Shown here in pieces: positions 12,201-24,432 of a stretch of DNA of 64,000 bases. The notes below the pieces were generated by a model, which made no database searches, was not told where the DNA came from, and was given only the letters and a program-made list of their open reading frames with translations. Positions within the stretch are counted from its first letter, which is position 1, and every line of letters starts with the position of its first letter. The position numbers were made by a program, and so were the translations under genes. This DNA comes from Daphnia carinata (lineage: Eukaryota; Arthropoda; Branchiopoda; Diplostraca; Daphniidae), in NCBI RefSeq assembly GCF_022539665.2, contig NC_081331.1:11440638-11504637 (forward strand). The letters run 5' to 3'.

Positions 12201-13461
12201 AGAAATCATGGCTGGCACGCATTTGGGGAGGTTTCGACACAAAGTACATGAAACCTTTGCTTACGCATAGTAAGCCAACCCTCATCGATACGTTGCCTCC
12301 TTGTTGCCTTCCAGTAGCACGGATGCTGACCACTTCCGAACAGCTGCATCTGGCAAGCCGTTTTCAACTTAGATTCAGTACTTAACAGGAAAATAATTCG
12401 TCATCTATTCTCATAGGGAAACGGAGGTCAAGGACATTCTGATTCAGATATCGAGCTGTGTATTGATGATACCGATAGTGTTCGCAGTGGACCAAGGGCA
12501 TTCGCCTCCACGCAGCCAGGATTCCAACGAGTAAGTATCTTTTAGCTCGGCGACATGTGTAAAATAAAGTTAAAAGAAGATGAGAGCGGTTGGCTCTGTG
12601 CCAGCCGTGAAAAACCGTAGCCTATCTCATGCACTGCACTTTGACTAGATTTCTATATTATAAACCGGTGCACGATGGTAACACATTCACTGTTGTATTT
12701 TAAGTTTTAGTTTCTGGTTTCGTGTCATCAGCGATTACCTAAGGTATACCGAGTCATCCTCTTTTGTATTACTATTGCACATTGTGTCTAGTAGTGGAGG
12801 AGAGGGTCAGTATATTCACCACGTAGCTTAAGTTTTGTTGTTACAAAGCGGCACCGGTAATCCTGATTATCTTAGTTTCGTTCCCTCTCTTTTAGTTTGG
12901 TTTGGATAGAACTACACCGTCTATTCTATAAAGAGTAGTCACTGATAAGTGCGTTGTATCTTTAGGCTTTGCGATTTTCGATTTGTTTTTTATTTCTTTT
13001 TAGATTTTCTTGGTTTGTTTTTGTTTTCAACACATTTTTCATTGAGTTTCTTTCTTTTTCAGTTTCTTTAGTGGCTCCTTCCCGTGGAATTCGTTTCGCC
13101 CCGCACCTTTGTTCACTTCTATTGTAGAGAGTTGACAGTATTCAGATTATTCGTTTGACTCCACCTGCTCCAACTTCTATTACTTATGTTTTATTTTGTT
13201 TTTGTTTATTAATTGTGACACGTGAAGGCATTAGCCTGATTTAATTCGTATTATCTGTTGTATTGGTTGGGCAGATGAGGTTAGTTTCACATTTACGTTT
13301 GGTGGGGTGTTCTTTCTCGTCTCTTTCCTTAGGTTTATTTCGTCAACGACAGGAAAATGGCAATGGACGACGAGGATCGTCATTTGTTCTACCCAATCGT
13401 TTCGCCAGAGGCTCTAACGGGTGATTCACTAGGCAAACAATTGCCTGGTTCAAGTGTATGA
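9235..13461 (+). CDS. SLC9A6/7/9: Endosomal Na+/H+ exchanger, NHE6/7/9 type
   Basis: Organellar cation/proton antiporter that adjusts endosomal pH. Exons: 9235-9517, 9581-9828, 9916-9993, 10175-10251, 10357-10566, 10642-10786, 10855-10960, 11031-11233, 11298-11409, 11483-11636, 11696-11750, 12143-12352, 12417-12530, 13333-13461; 707 residues in phase. N-terminal signal/first helix, [31 protein letters not shown], the ion-binding SATDPVT and [53 protein letters not shown], then the NHE6/9-specific tail: [33 protein letters not shown]. Intron 12 begins with GC (GC-AG). A 30-nt in-phase cassette at 12031-12060 could be an alternative exon. Subtype 6, 7 or 9 is not resolvable. Confidence 0.95.
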
Positions 13462-15443
13462 AGCAAATTAAAAAACAATTTGTGAATGGCTCTGTATTTT
13501 TCCTCTCTCCCTCTTTTCCCACATGTCCAAAAATTCCTTCACATACATTACGCGCTCAAGTCGTTGGCGACAAGCTGGCGGAAGAGAAAGAAAAGGAGAT
13601 AAGTTGTTTGTCATTGGCATTCCGAGAGGACGTGTCAGTGAATATCTTAGCGCTCTAGTCCCAAGTGATGTTATCTTTTCTTCTGTTTTAAATGATCTAT
13701 TTTCTGTTTCCACATTATACCCTTATGATTTTTGTTTGTTCTTCCGCCTGAATATCTATCATGACAACAACAAAATTACGCATCGATGTATAAATATGGC
13801 AATCTCGTGTTTTTATTTAATATCACCCTGTGTTAACTGAAAAGCAAATAAAGGTGCCATGAGATGGTGTGAAAGTGCAAAAACGTTTTGACATTTTCGA
13901 CAGCCATTGAAGCTTGCATAGTTTTAGCTTGATCTGCCACAGCACAATACATGTGAGGTGTTGCTAAAACACGCTTATTCGGTACTGTTATGAATAAAAC
14001 GGCAAGCTGTTAACACAGCGCACTTTAGGTTTCGGTCTTCTTGCGTGAATAACAAAAGTTTATACTGTATTGGTCTCACATAATCATCTAAGGTGTGGTT
14101 AAGAGTACGTATTAAAGAAACATACTGACTATTCACCTCTCAATTTGGGATGCCAGTAGGGCGCGGAGGGTCTACCCATGGATTAGCTGTAACCAGCTTC
14201 CTACTGGAAGATACTGGCGTGACACAGGTGTAATATGTGTTATTTATTTATTTATTTATTTTTTTTTTTTTTTACCATCGCGCCAGTACCTTCCGGTAAG
14301 AAGCGGATCACGGGCACCCATGGCCGTCAAGTTACTATGTTTAACATTTGTTGATGTTTTCGGTTAATAAGAATTTTATTAAAATTAAACGTCATTATTA
14401 TTAATTCATTAATAAAATTTACGCATCGTTTTGTATTTGTATTAATTTTAGTAAGAACTTTAAATACAATTTCTGGCAACAGTCAGCCGAGGTGAAATCA
14501 GCTGATCCAGTTTGAATTACCGACATTGAAGAAAAAACATGGCCATGGCCACACTAACCTAACGTTAAACTCAGCATTGTAAGGCGGCGTTTTGGTCCAA
14601 TCACGTCGGTAAACTAATGGACTATTGTTTTCTTCTTCATTCAATGGAATTGCTCATGTTTTCGTAATGATAACAATGTTTATTACGTATTCATGGGACT
14701 GAAAAGTCAGGGGAAAAGCTGACGCGGTGGCTAGCTTTCGTGGCTGATACTGCTCGCTTAGATCCAGGCTGATCAGTAGCAAATTTCCTCGAGAAAATGC
14801 ACCATCCCGTGTTATGGATGCACAGGTTACTATACCTGTGTCGTTCAAGGGAGTACGTGCGACACACAACCTTTTGTTGCATTGTGCATGTTTACTATTT
14901 GTGATATAACATATCTGTTTCATTTTGCTTGTGTCGAAGTTGTCTAATGAAACTTGACTACCATATGGTAAACTTGTAACCATATGAAAATATTTGTACC
15001 AACAATGTAAGTTAGATTAAACAAATTGCTTGTATAGTATAATTCATAAATTTGATATTAAATTTTCCATTTTTTTTTGTGTGATTGATTTGAAATCAAA
15101 CCATTCAAGAAAATAGCTCATTGTTTGGTGAGGTTCTAAAGGTCTTAAATTTGTGTATAAACACTAGAGAGAGAAGGGGAATTAAATATTTCTCAATGCT
15201 GATCAGCTTTACGGTACTTTATGTTGAAATCAAGGAAGTTTATTTACAAGAATCAGGGTTGTTTTAACCATTGCTGGCCATGGTCTCATTTAAGTTTCTT
15301 AAATGTTTAATGTCATTGAGAATGATTACATCAAGCATTTTGCTACTTAGTAATTTTATTTGGCATATCATTTACAAGACATTTGTTTATTTCTGCGTTC
15401 CAGGCATCTCCGAAAATACTTGTAGAATTTGCATAGATTTGGA
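13462..15443. other. Exchanger 3' UTR and spacer
   Basis: Downstream of the exchanger stop. AATAAA occurs at about 13845 and 13990 and could end the transcript. A foldback-like element sits at 14172-14331 (listed separately). Nothing else recognisable up to the BBS7 stop codon. Confidence 0.55.
14172..14331. repeat. Small foldback element with a TTTA-repeat loop
   Basis: Imperfect inverted repeat. The left arm (14172-14221: CCCATGG, CAGCTTC, CTACTGGAAG, ATACTGGCG) pairs with the right arm (14277-14331: CGCCAGTACCTTCCGG, AAGCGGATCA, CCCATGG), separated by a (TTTA)n/poly-T loop at about 14239-14273. This is MITE or foldback architecture; I see no target duplication. Confidence 0.5.
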
Positions 15444-18400
15444 TTAAGCGACAGTAGATAACAGATTGTCAAATTTAAACAGTTCAACTAGATCTTCCGT
15501 GCGTGCAGTATCGGTTAGCATTTTTTCTAATGAAAAATACTTTTGAGAATTTCTTACTTCAAGCTCACCATGGAATTCTCTGTGGCAGACGAACAATTCC
15601 AGCAGAAAATCTAAGTATACAAAACAATTTTCTGAATAAGCAAGCAGTACAAGAAGACAGAAGTGTCTTTGGCTAATTATACTTTGATATTCTTCGACAG
15701 GATACATGTCACCGGATGCCTGCTTCTCTTTAGCCGCTCGAACCATGTCTTGAAACTCGGCGGTCATCCAGTCGTCAGTCGCGTCTTGCGCAAGCTGGTC
15801 TGTTGCTGCTTCTTCCAACGCCAAAGCCAACACATTCGCTCGATGTAGGTGAGTCAAATTCAACAGTTGAGAATAGACTTGTTGCAAAAGAATTTTCGTT
15901 GCTTCCCAGGTCATGTTAGCGTTCATTGCCAAGGGAACACTTTTTGCTGTGGCTTCTCTTGAAATGAAGTCTCGGACATATGACAAGATCACTGCATTAT
16001 CTGAGAGGAGCATGATTTCACCCCGCCTGTTTGATCCAATGCAAAGGGCCGTTACAATCTATCTGGAGCCGTGCCCACTACCCAGTTACCTGTAATGAAC
16101 GGCCAATTTGGATTGCCATTGGTCATTACGGAAATAAAAGTGAATCTCTTCATCGCCTGGGACTTTATCCGGAATATTAGGTAAGCAGGATGCAATCCAG
16201 TTGTGAGCATCCGCCTGTGAGAACCCTCCTTGCAATGTCAAACTACCATAGGGTGTTGCCGTGTTCCATTCAAAAAGTTGGCATCGTACGTGGCGACAAA
16301 GGCAAACCAGCGGGAATGACTTCAGTATAACCAAACGAGGCTGCTGAATGTTTAACGAGACGTATAACTGCACCTGGTCACTAGTACTTCGCTCGTTACA
16401 GACAAGTTTCATTTCAAGTCGCGTGGTATTGGATTGGCATCTGAAAGTTGCTGTTAGCTGAGAGGTGCCATTCTACGTGGAATAATTGAATAAAAATTGT
16501 GATTTTCGTTACAGATCGGTAAGTAATAGGTCAGACAAACCCGCTTAGAATCCATTAAGCTCAGAATGGCTAAATTCCGCTCGATGTCCATAAGTTGAAC
16601 GTTTGTGTTGCTCTGGACGAGAATAAAGTTCATGGACACTTGACTGTCCACGACAACAAAATAGGCATTTTGTTGGGCTACGAAATTCATCTTGCATTAG
16701 AAGGTAAGTTAGATAAATCTTGGTAACAGAAATGTTATTAATAATTTTGCATTAATACTTTCGCTGTGACGTCTAATTGCGTAGATGTTTCCATTGCTTG
16801 ACTCTCTGATACCAGCATAGAAGGCCTGTTATTCTGCGCTTCCTCCACCTGCCTTTCTAGGAATTCTACTTCAGATCTAAAAGTATTGAAAACGAAATGT
16901 GGAGGACTGTAGGTTGCCGCTAAAGCAAATCACATAAAAGTATGTTATCTTACTTGAGATATTGTAGGTGCTTCTGGCGTTCTGAGCTGTGAGTGTTTGT
17001 TCGGGCCGCTGTTACTTCGTCTGTTTGCTTCCTACGCATCGTTGATTCACAGCTGGTAAGGCCAAATATCCAACCTTCCTCAAGACATCGAGTTTAAGTA
17101 TTGACCAAGTAATTGACGTTAATGCTGAAATAACGGCTTGTACAATACGTACCCCGTTGTGTAGCGACTAATACTTCGGGAAACCCAGCTGCCCCGACAA
17201 TTCCACCTCGTACAACTGCAATACTATCATTACAATTCTAACATTATGATTAACTAGGTGCGATATCAGAATTGCCTTATAAAACATGAGTGACGTCCTC
17301 ATACCTGTGAGAAGATTAAAATCGGACTGCGCATTGCACCATCTTCGGGTGATACTTGATAGACGTCGACAAAACCATCTTCCCTGCCGATGATCAACTG
17401 GTTAGCACCCGAATCGCAGAGGTCGTAAAAATCTAACGAAGTCACAGTCGTTTGAGAAGGTAGTTGCATAACCCATTCAACCGCAGGGCCAGCACGACTC
17501 CAGCGGACCAGTCCAATCTGACCAAGTGATGTTCCGTATACTACCCACTCCCCACTGGTCCCACCATCGTTTTGAAACAGTTGCATCGCTGTGGGTATAC
17601 CATCAAGTGGCAGTCGATGTCGAACAGCCGAATCTCTGAGGGAGTAAATGGTTCCATCTTGGCATCCTAGCAGCGGAGTCAAACTTGGCACCTGTTAACG
17701 GAGCGTTTTCCAGTCTTTATGTAAAACAACATAGCAAGAGAACTAAAAAACGAAGGTATGTACCTTGTTCAGAGGGAGGACTGCTACCGCGTTGATACGG
17801 TCAGTAGAAAGGAAATAATTAGCCTCCTTCCCGTTTTGATAGTGGTTATAAACGTAGGAGTTGAAAACAGCCATCTCCTCCTTGCTGGCCATCCACCTGC
17901 ACGGACATAGTACGAATTTTCTACTGTCACGCCCACCATCGACATAAACATTGCTCACATAGTACAAGAGACGGATATAGAAACATGACTCACAAATGCT
18001 GAATGGGTTCTACCAGGTTCGTATCCATTTTAAAAATCAGCTTGCCCTTAACTGAAAAGCACTGCACTGTTTGTGCAGTTGCTGTTACAATCATCTCTAA
18101 TGCAGGTTCTATGTTCACCAGATGTACCATTAAGTTCAAAAACATTTTAAGGAATCCACTGATACGTAACAACAAAGCAGAAATAATTTGTACTTACCAT
18201 TGTTATTGACAAGAATTGTGACACAGTTTATAGGAGATTTGAGGTCTATTTTGAAGTCCACGAAAGGTTCTCCCTTTTTTATGGAAATCAGTTGCAATTT
18301 TCCTCTTTGGTCCCCAATAGCTACCTGTGCGACAGGTAACGCATTTACGTGATAAAGAAAATTGAGAAGTAGTCAGAGGTTAGTTATGTCGAAGACGTTT

Positions 18401-18565
18401 TCCAAAAAAAAAAGAAAGAGTTTCTTGGACAAAATTAGATTGCTTTCTTACCTTTTGCTGATGTTTGACTCCTTTGGCTGGTAGGAGCTGAATGGAATTG
18501 CTCTTCAAGGAGGACACCTGCACGTAATCGATTCGTTGGAGCTTCAGTTTGACTAGTGATTGCAT
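15444..18565 (-). CDS. BBS7: Bardet-Biedl syndrome 7 protein (BBSome subunit)
   Basis: BBSome component, a coat complex that carries membrane proteins in cilia. Twelve exons, minus strand: 18565-18452, 18324-18198, 18108-17994, 17896-17764, 17691-17305, 17237-17153, 17074-16954, 16876-16759, 16690-16541, 16472-16090, 16026-15683, 15610-15444; 747 residues (human 715), all in phase. N-terminal beta-propeller: LQRIDYVQVSS, KVAIGDQRGKL, VKGKLIFKMDTNL, SYVYNHYQNG, LIIGREDGFVDVYQV. Then GWIFGLTS, a coiled coil, the GAE-like region with TATFRCQSNTTRLEMKL, HNWIASCLPNIPDKVPGDEEIHFYF and a helical C-terminus. Exon 6 starts at 17237 because that acceptor alone keeps NDSIAVVRGGIVG in frame. The start at 18565 (MQSLVKL) is preferred over an in-frame ATG 21 nt upstream. 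Confidence 0.95.
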
Positions 18566-19037
18566 TTTTGCTAAATTGCAAATCACGAAGAAAATGGAGC
18601 GTCAAGTCGTTTGTGGTTTTTCAAACTGGCTAACTGACTGCGATTGATGAAGCAAACAAACGTGGTTACTATGGCAGCGTCTAGCGCGCGTTCTTTAAAC
18701 CTATCTACTATTCTATGTATTGTTATCGATTCTTAGATCTAGAAAAATCCATGGTACTAATCATTTATTTGTTGTTTACCTTATTTCTTTAAGGGTACTT
18801 GAAACACATGTTTGAATACTTGTGAGAGCAGTACTAAATGCAGTACGCATGGGCTATGGGTAACGTGCATTCAAGAATCCAGTACCATGGAACTCACATA
18901 CAGAACTGGAAAAGAGGAAGTACTCCGAAAACCACGATGCTGTTCTACAGTTACCAACCAAAAAGAATATATATTGATGCAAGTATGTGTCAAGAATGCA
19001 GCAGAAGATATCGGTTTGACGCGGACCCTTTACATGT
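18566..19037. other. Intergenic
   Basis: About 470 bp between the BBS7 start and the serine-protease stop. Plus-strand open frames at 18812-19105 overlap the protease's last exon or are chance. Nothing else seen. Confidence 0.55.
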
Positions 19038-20453
19038 TCATTTACTCCTCAAAATATGAAGATCAAACTGTTTTTGTTTTTCAATCCAGTCAACAAAAGA
19101 CGTGATTCTGGTGTAAACTCCGGGAAGATGAGATTCTGCGCATCCTGACGGTAACGTTGTAAATAAGTTAAAATGCAAAAAACTTTCTCTCATTATTTAC
19201 CTATTCCCCAGCTAACTATGCCAATTTGAGTCCATTTGTTACCGGGCATGTCTTGAACTAGCAATGGGCCTCCACTATCACCCTGCGTTACATGTCCATG
19301 AAAAACGAAAGCATAATTTGGTAAGTCATCTATTGTTTGTAGTCTTATGAATACGTTTTTCCTACATCGCAAGCGTCTTTTCTTGGAGAAAAGGCACAGA
19401 TCATATGAGCGGCAATTCCGCTCGTTACCACGCCATCGAATCTGCTCCTGCACTCGGCATTAGTTATTGTTTGAATAGTTATCTGTTGCAAAACATTTGG
19501 CCGAGTTCCATCTGAAAAAAGATTTCTCGTTTGAATTCTTTTTGTGCTAATTATGACATGTTGAATTTAATTAGATTATCACTAACTTTTTGACGTTACT
19601 CCCCATCCAATGACCACTGTTTGTCGATACTCGTATTGATTGGTGGAGCCATTTGGCGGTAGGCAAATAGGAGAAATGGTTTCCGTAAACACAACAGGTG
19701 AATCCAGTGTTAGAAGAGCGATGTCGTTGTACTAAAGCATTGCAAGGTTCATGAGAAACAGTTTAACAAAAAGGACAATGCATCATTTCCAAGTACAAGA
19801 AAACGAAATAAAGTGTTATTTAAATTTAACGTCTAAAAATTCCTATATACTTTTGGCTAAATTTTTAATATGTAAGTCAAAGTTTGTTTACATAGGTTTT
19901 TGCATCGAAATCATTGTGGCGCTCCACCCGTAACACCGTCTTCGTAACTTGTGGATCTTTCACGGGCATTAAGCTGTGCATACCCAAAGCCACTCTCAGT
20001 GCGGAAATCTGCCTCTCCGAAAAGCTGAAAGGAAAGTTTTATGTCATTTGATTTTTTTTATGCAGGTCAAGCCGCTGGTAATATGGTTTTTATACTTAGC
20101 CACACAGTGAGCCGCGGTGATTACGTGTATCGAGTCAATCAGAGATCCACCACAGAATGTCTCATTATACATCACTAGGGCCACCTTTGTTTTTGATGGA
20201 ACCCGAGAAGACGTAGGTAAAATTCAAATCAATTACTGATTGTGGCTTATAGCTAAATGGATCTTTTTTTTACCATACTAGGCCAAGAGTTTTTCACCGC
20301 ATTAGTTTCTTCATGAATAAGCATTTCATAGGGCCCAACACCACATCGACGGTCGCCATTCTTTAAGGCATACTTGCCATTTACACCAAAACAATAAAAA
20401 GTATTCAAAAGTAGTAAGCAAACTAGCAACACGCCTGTATAGGAGCACTTCAT
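19038..20453 (-). CDS. Secreted trypsin-like serine protease (S1A)
   Basis: Chymotrypsin-fold peptidase. Exons, minus strand: 20453-20274, 20184-20096, 20024-19892, 19731-19587, 19511-19366, 19282-19201, 19144-19038; 293 residues in phase. Signal peptide: GVLLVCLLLLNTFYCFG. The catalytic triad is intact: TAAHC (His), YNDIALL (Asp), GDSGGP (Ser). KDAC before the serine motif puts Asp in the S1 pocket, predicting cleavage after Lys/Arg. PGVYTRITSFVDWI closes the domain. Odd: the usual Arg-IVGG activation junction is replaced by Met-LIHEE just before TNAVKNSWPSMVALV, so normal zymogen cleavage is not evident. There is no clip domain. The physiological substrate is unknown. Confidence 0.9.
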
Positions 20454-21150
20454 TTTGTCAACTGTAACGGTAACGCACTATCCAGAATCCCGTGATTTGA
20501 AACCGCAATAATGTATGTCGATTTCGAACGATGTCAATTTCTGACTCAATTGGCGTTCAATATCGCGATCTACCATTTGAGTGAACTATCACGTACCGGC
20601 ATATCATGTTGCTGTCAACGCAATGGTAATTGCAAACAGCTTAATATTCCATCTTGACCCATTTCATTTTATTTTTAGATTTTATATATCCAAACATGTA
20701 GGATTTTCTCAAGGTCAGTAATTGTTAATGAAAATATTTTCTAATTTGTAGGAGCATAGGATTACATGGTGGCAAAATGTTGGCAAACATTGTAAGTATG
20801 TGCATTTACTTTGTATTTTCAAAAATCAATTAAATCGAAGTAGCTTAGTTCATTTAGTACACTAGTAAATTCAAGGTAGCTTGTTTATTCTGCGGTGGAG
20901 CATTCCTGACCGACGTGTCAAACCGACCACACAACGAGACAACGAAGTAACTAGCGTTCATTACAATGACATGTAACTGTCAAGAAGTTTCGCCTAAAGG
21001 TCACAAAAAAAAATCACCTTGTAAGGCAGTGGACACAGACCTGTACACTGGTGTAAGATGTAGTCTCTCTGTAGAAAGTATGTCAAACGTCCGTCACGTC
21101 GTGTAAATAACGGCGGTTGTTATAGCGTATTCAGATTTGTTTGTCATCCC
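20454..21150. other. Intergenic
   Basis: About 700 bp between the protease start and the transposase-derived gene's stop; both genes are on the minus strand, so this is probably the protease promoter plus the neighbour's 3' UTR. No ORF, repeat or RNA gene recognised. Confidence 0.5.
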
Positions 21151-23644
21151 CTAATGACAAATGTACATCACTGTGTCTTGGTCCAATTCCGCCTCATCAA
21201 CCAGAATCACGTGTTCAATGGTTAGCGAATCGGTGCCGCCCTAAACATTAGCGAAGTAAGTACACCAAGTCTTATTTAAGCTACAAAACCGAATGCCTCA
21301 TTACCTCTTGCACCGCTTCTGCTTCCAGGATACATATTTCCTGCATGCTAGTGTCATTTTGTTTGGATTCATACCTTCTGGCATTGTTTGGCGTGATTGG
21401 GGCGCTATTCCTTTTCCCTAGCTGGACTCAATTCGATTTGCAAACAACTGAATGGTAAAAACTTTAATTATTTTTTACCTTAGCTATCGATTCAGCTCGT
21501 GATAATCTGATGTCGCTCATTAATTCTTCGACCGTAATCGAATCCGGGAAGTCCGTATCATTCTCATCGTAGAAATCATTCAGGTTTGCTTTGAGTGTAT
21601 ACGCGTGATTAGCAAGTCGGTACCGACTTCTTGCTACTCTGACGTTAAAGAAGTCAGTGATCTTCATTAAAGATGCAACCAATCCATCGACTGACGACTT
21701 GCTCCATGTAAGACCCGATTCACTCAATCGTCTCATGACCCCACTAAATGATTCAGGCTGGTGGGCAGTCTGAAGAGATAATCCAAATGGGCGAAGAGCC
21801 CATGCACCCATTCTGTTCATGTCAGGATCGATTGCCACGTCAAAATAATCAGAAAACTCCTACGAAATAATAAATTCTAAGCTATTATTAATCCAACACG
21901 GCGCATTTGCTTTGCTTACCTGCTTCCATTTCTTCAGGTAAAACTGAGCAAGGAGCGACTTGTATTTACCAGCCGAGTCTTGATTCAGTAGACGAATGAA
22001 GTCACTTTCATATTGCTGAACTTCTTGTTTTTCGGTTATGTTTAATGATTGTAGATTGCTTTTGATGCTTTGAAGTGCATGTTGCCAGCAACGGAGTCTC
22101 GTAACGCCAGGACAATTTTTCTCGATGGCACTGGTGATTGCGACGTCTTCATCGCTGATGATGATGATTCGCTCGGGTGTCTCAAACTCTGGGACTGCCG
22201 TAGCAAAGCGCATGAAGAAGGTATCATGTACTAGGGGCGTATCCTTTTCGTATATCACGTACATCAGCGGGATTACGGGCGTGTCTTCAAACTCTGTTTG
22301 TCGAAATGTTAAGACTGAAAGACAAAACTCGCCGAAGATAAATGTGCTGCCGTACGTAAGACACTGTACAGTAAGATCCTCTCTTTTGATGAATTGCCTG
22401 AATTCCGCCACAGTACCTTCATTCAAGAAAACAACATTTAAACGCTCTTACTAAAGCTTTTTAGTATACGCAAGACACGAAAACTTACTTTCATCGAAGC
22501 AAATGATAAGAATATTTGGTGCCACATGTAGATCACTCACAAAACCAGCGCCACTGGCATACAAATTGTATATAGCATCTACCGTTTCATGGCTAGAACG
22601 TTCAGTCTTGTTAAGGGATTTACGCTGCATCTTTGGCGTATTCCGAATCTGCTTCGTGCCATTTGGTGTTTCATTGAGTGAACGTTCGGCTCTGCGGATA
22701 AACTTTCGAGCATTTTGAATTTGCTTTACGTCTCTGGGTGCATCAATCATGTGACGAGCTCTGTTAGAACAGTCTGTTAACAGATCTGAATAGACTTGCA
22801 GTGGTAACTTCTCTGTCACCGTCTCCATCTGAATTTTTTTCAACACAGACGGCGCGGTACGATGATATTCCTTTTCTGGATCTTTAGAGTTTCCATGCGC
22901 GAAATCTCGGACCACGGACTCGTCTCCCTGGTACCACACTAATACTTGATTTTCATGCAACGGGCATTCGATTGCATTTTTTGTAAATTCCGTGCTGAAT
23001 TCCTCTCCAGGACCCACTTGCAATTTGAAATAATAGCGCTTGGATTCCAAATCATTATAGGTGAATCTTGTCACTGAATTTTGTCTCCAGCGGTAACCGT
23101 CGACCCGCCAATCTTGGCGCTTTAAAGGAATTTCCCACTTAAAAATGTATCTGAAACCACCTTTCGGGCGAAGAGGAACTTCACTAAGTATTGGTAAACC
23201 GGCTTCCGGTAGAAAAAGCTTCATTTGATTTTCAAATCTCTGTGGTGCTTTGCCGTGCTTATCCAGGTCTGTGGCATCCTTTAGAGCAGCATTAATGGCA
23301 AGAGTATCATCACCTTGATACCAGATTAAGATCTTATTCTCATACAATGGACTTTCAATTGCATGTCTGGTGAAATCTGTTGTATATTCATTTCCTGGCC
23401 CCACTTGCACCTTGAAGTAATAGCGTTTGCAATCAACATCTCCATACTTGAATGTAACAGTTGAGTACTGCCTCCAACGAAATCCATCTGAACGCCATTC
23501 TTGGCGTTTGAGCTTATCCTCCCATTTGAATATATACTGAAAGCCAGTTTTGGGGCGGATTGGAACTTCAGTTAAAACAGGCAAGTTTGACTTTGGCTCA
23601 AAGAGCTGCATCTGAATTTCATATCTTTGCGCTTTCTTCGCCAT
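21151..23644 (-). CDS. Mutator-like transposase-derived protein with duplicated WRKY-like domain
   Basis: Five exons, minus strand: 23644-22489, 22446-21920, 21859-21479, 21421-21305, 21240-21151; 756 residues with no stop or frameshift. Residues about 7-112 and 136-241 are two copies of one domain: DGFRWRQ/DGYRWRQ followed by KRYYFK, then GPGxE and WYQGD. This resembles the WRKY/FLYWCH-type DNA-binding folds often joined to MULE transposases, but Cys/His ligands differ between copies. A basic linker follows, then a MULE DDE-type region: GSTFIFGEFCLSVLTF, IIIISDEDVAITSA, RLRCWQHAL, and later WALRPFG and ESFSGVMRRL. The family normally has Asp where this protein has Gly in YGSTF. Two further C-terminal exons end TVMYICH. 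No terminal inverted repeats were noticed. Together this suggests a domesticated gene; function unknown. Confidence 0.75.
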
Positions 23645-23809
23645 CCTACTGTTTGTTGGAAAAAAGATGAGGAGCAGGCAAATCAACTTCTAGATGCTAC
23701 TTTCAGCTTTACTGTGTGGGTAATCAATGTAGCAAGACCTTCTGAAGCAGAACCTCCTGATGCATTTTATGTAAGTATCAACCAGTATCACTAGATCGAA
23801 GAAACACAA

Positions 23810-24052
23810 TCACTGATGGTGAAAGGCGGAATAGTATAATGGAGATGTTTCGGACGACCTCACAAGAAGTGTTTTTTCTCGATCTAAAATAAGAATCTCA
23901 TAAGTTGGTGCAAACAGCATACCATTATCCACGTTAAATGAATTAGGATTTTCACCTCTTCGTTGCTCCTCTTTTTTAATTTGGATGTTTTGTTCTTGAA
24001 ATTTTGGGTAACTTGTCGAGAAGATAACTTTTAACGAACCAAACAGCTTCAA
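23810..24052 (-). CDS. Short unrecognised ORF upstream of the transposase-derived gene
   Basis: An 80-residue open frame (MKLFGSLKVIF to YYSAFHHQ) on the minus strand. It has a mixed, protein-like composition with a charged middle (QIKKEEQRRGENPNSF) but no family I know, and no clear splice links to the gene 165 bp downstream. It could be a 5' exon, a separate short gene or chance. Confidence 0.25.
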   Translation of the reverse strand: MKLFGSLKVIFSTSYPKFQEQNIQIKKEEQRRGENPNSFNVDNGMLFAPTYEILILDREKTLLVRSSETSPLYYSAFHHQ

Positions 24053-24432
24053 AACGTCATGAGCTTGGGAAATGTGTTGTTGTTGCGCGGAATTCCGCGT
24101 AAGCTATTGTAGTCGCAGCGTCGCAGATTCAGAATCGCAAGTTCGCAACTAGGACAAAAAGTGGTAAAAAAACAATAGAATCAATTTTGAAACGCTAGTT
24201 TGATTTCCTTTATTTTAATTCAACGTTTACTTTGCCTTAAATAAAAAGAACAAAATATTTTCATTGACTTATTGTATAATAGATCTACGTGGCAACGTAG
24301 AGTAATTTAATTATGTTTGTCCAAATCGTCTGCATGAATTTTTGTTTTTATTCAATATAACACACATGTGCGAGGTTCAAACACTGAGTTCTAAGAGAAT
24401 TTTGTTAATCAACAGAAGTCATCGATATCTAA
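24053..24432. other. Intergenic
   Basis: About 380 bp of AT-rich sequence upstream of the C8orf76-like gene; probably its promoter. No specific element recognised. Confidence 0.5.
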
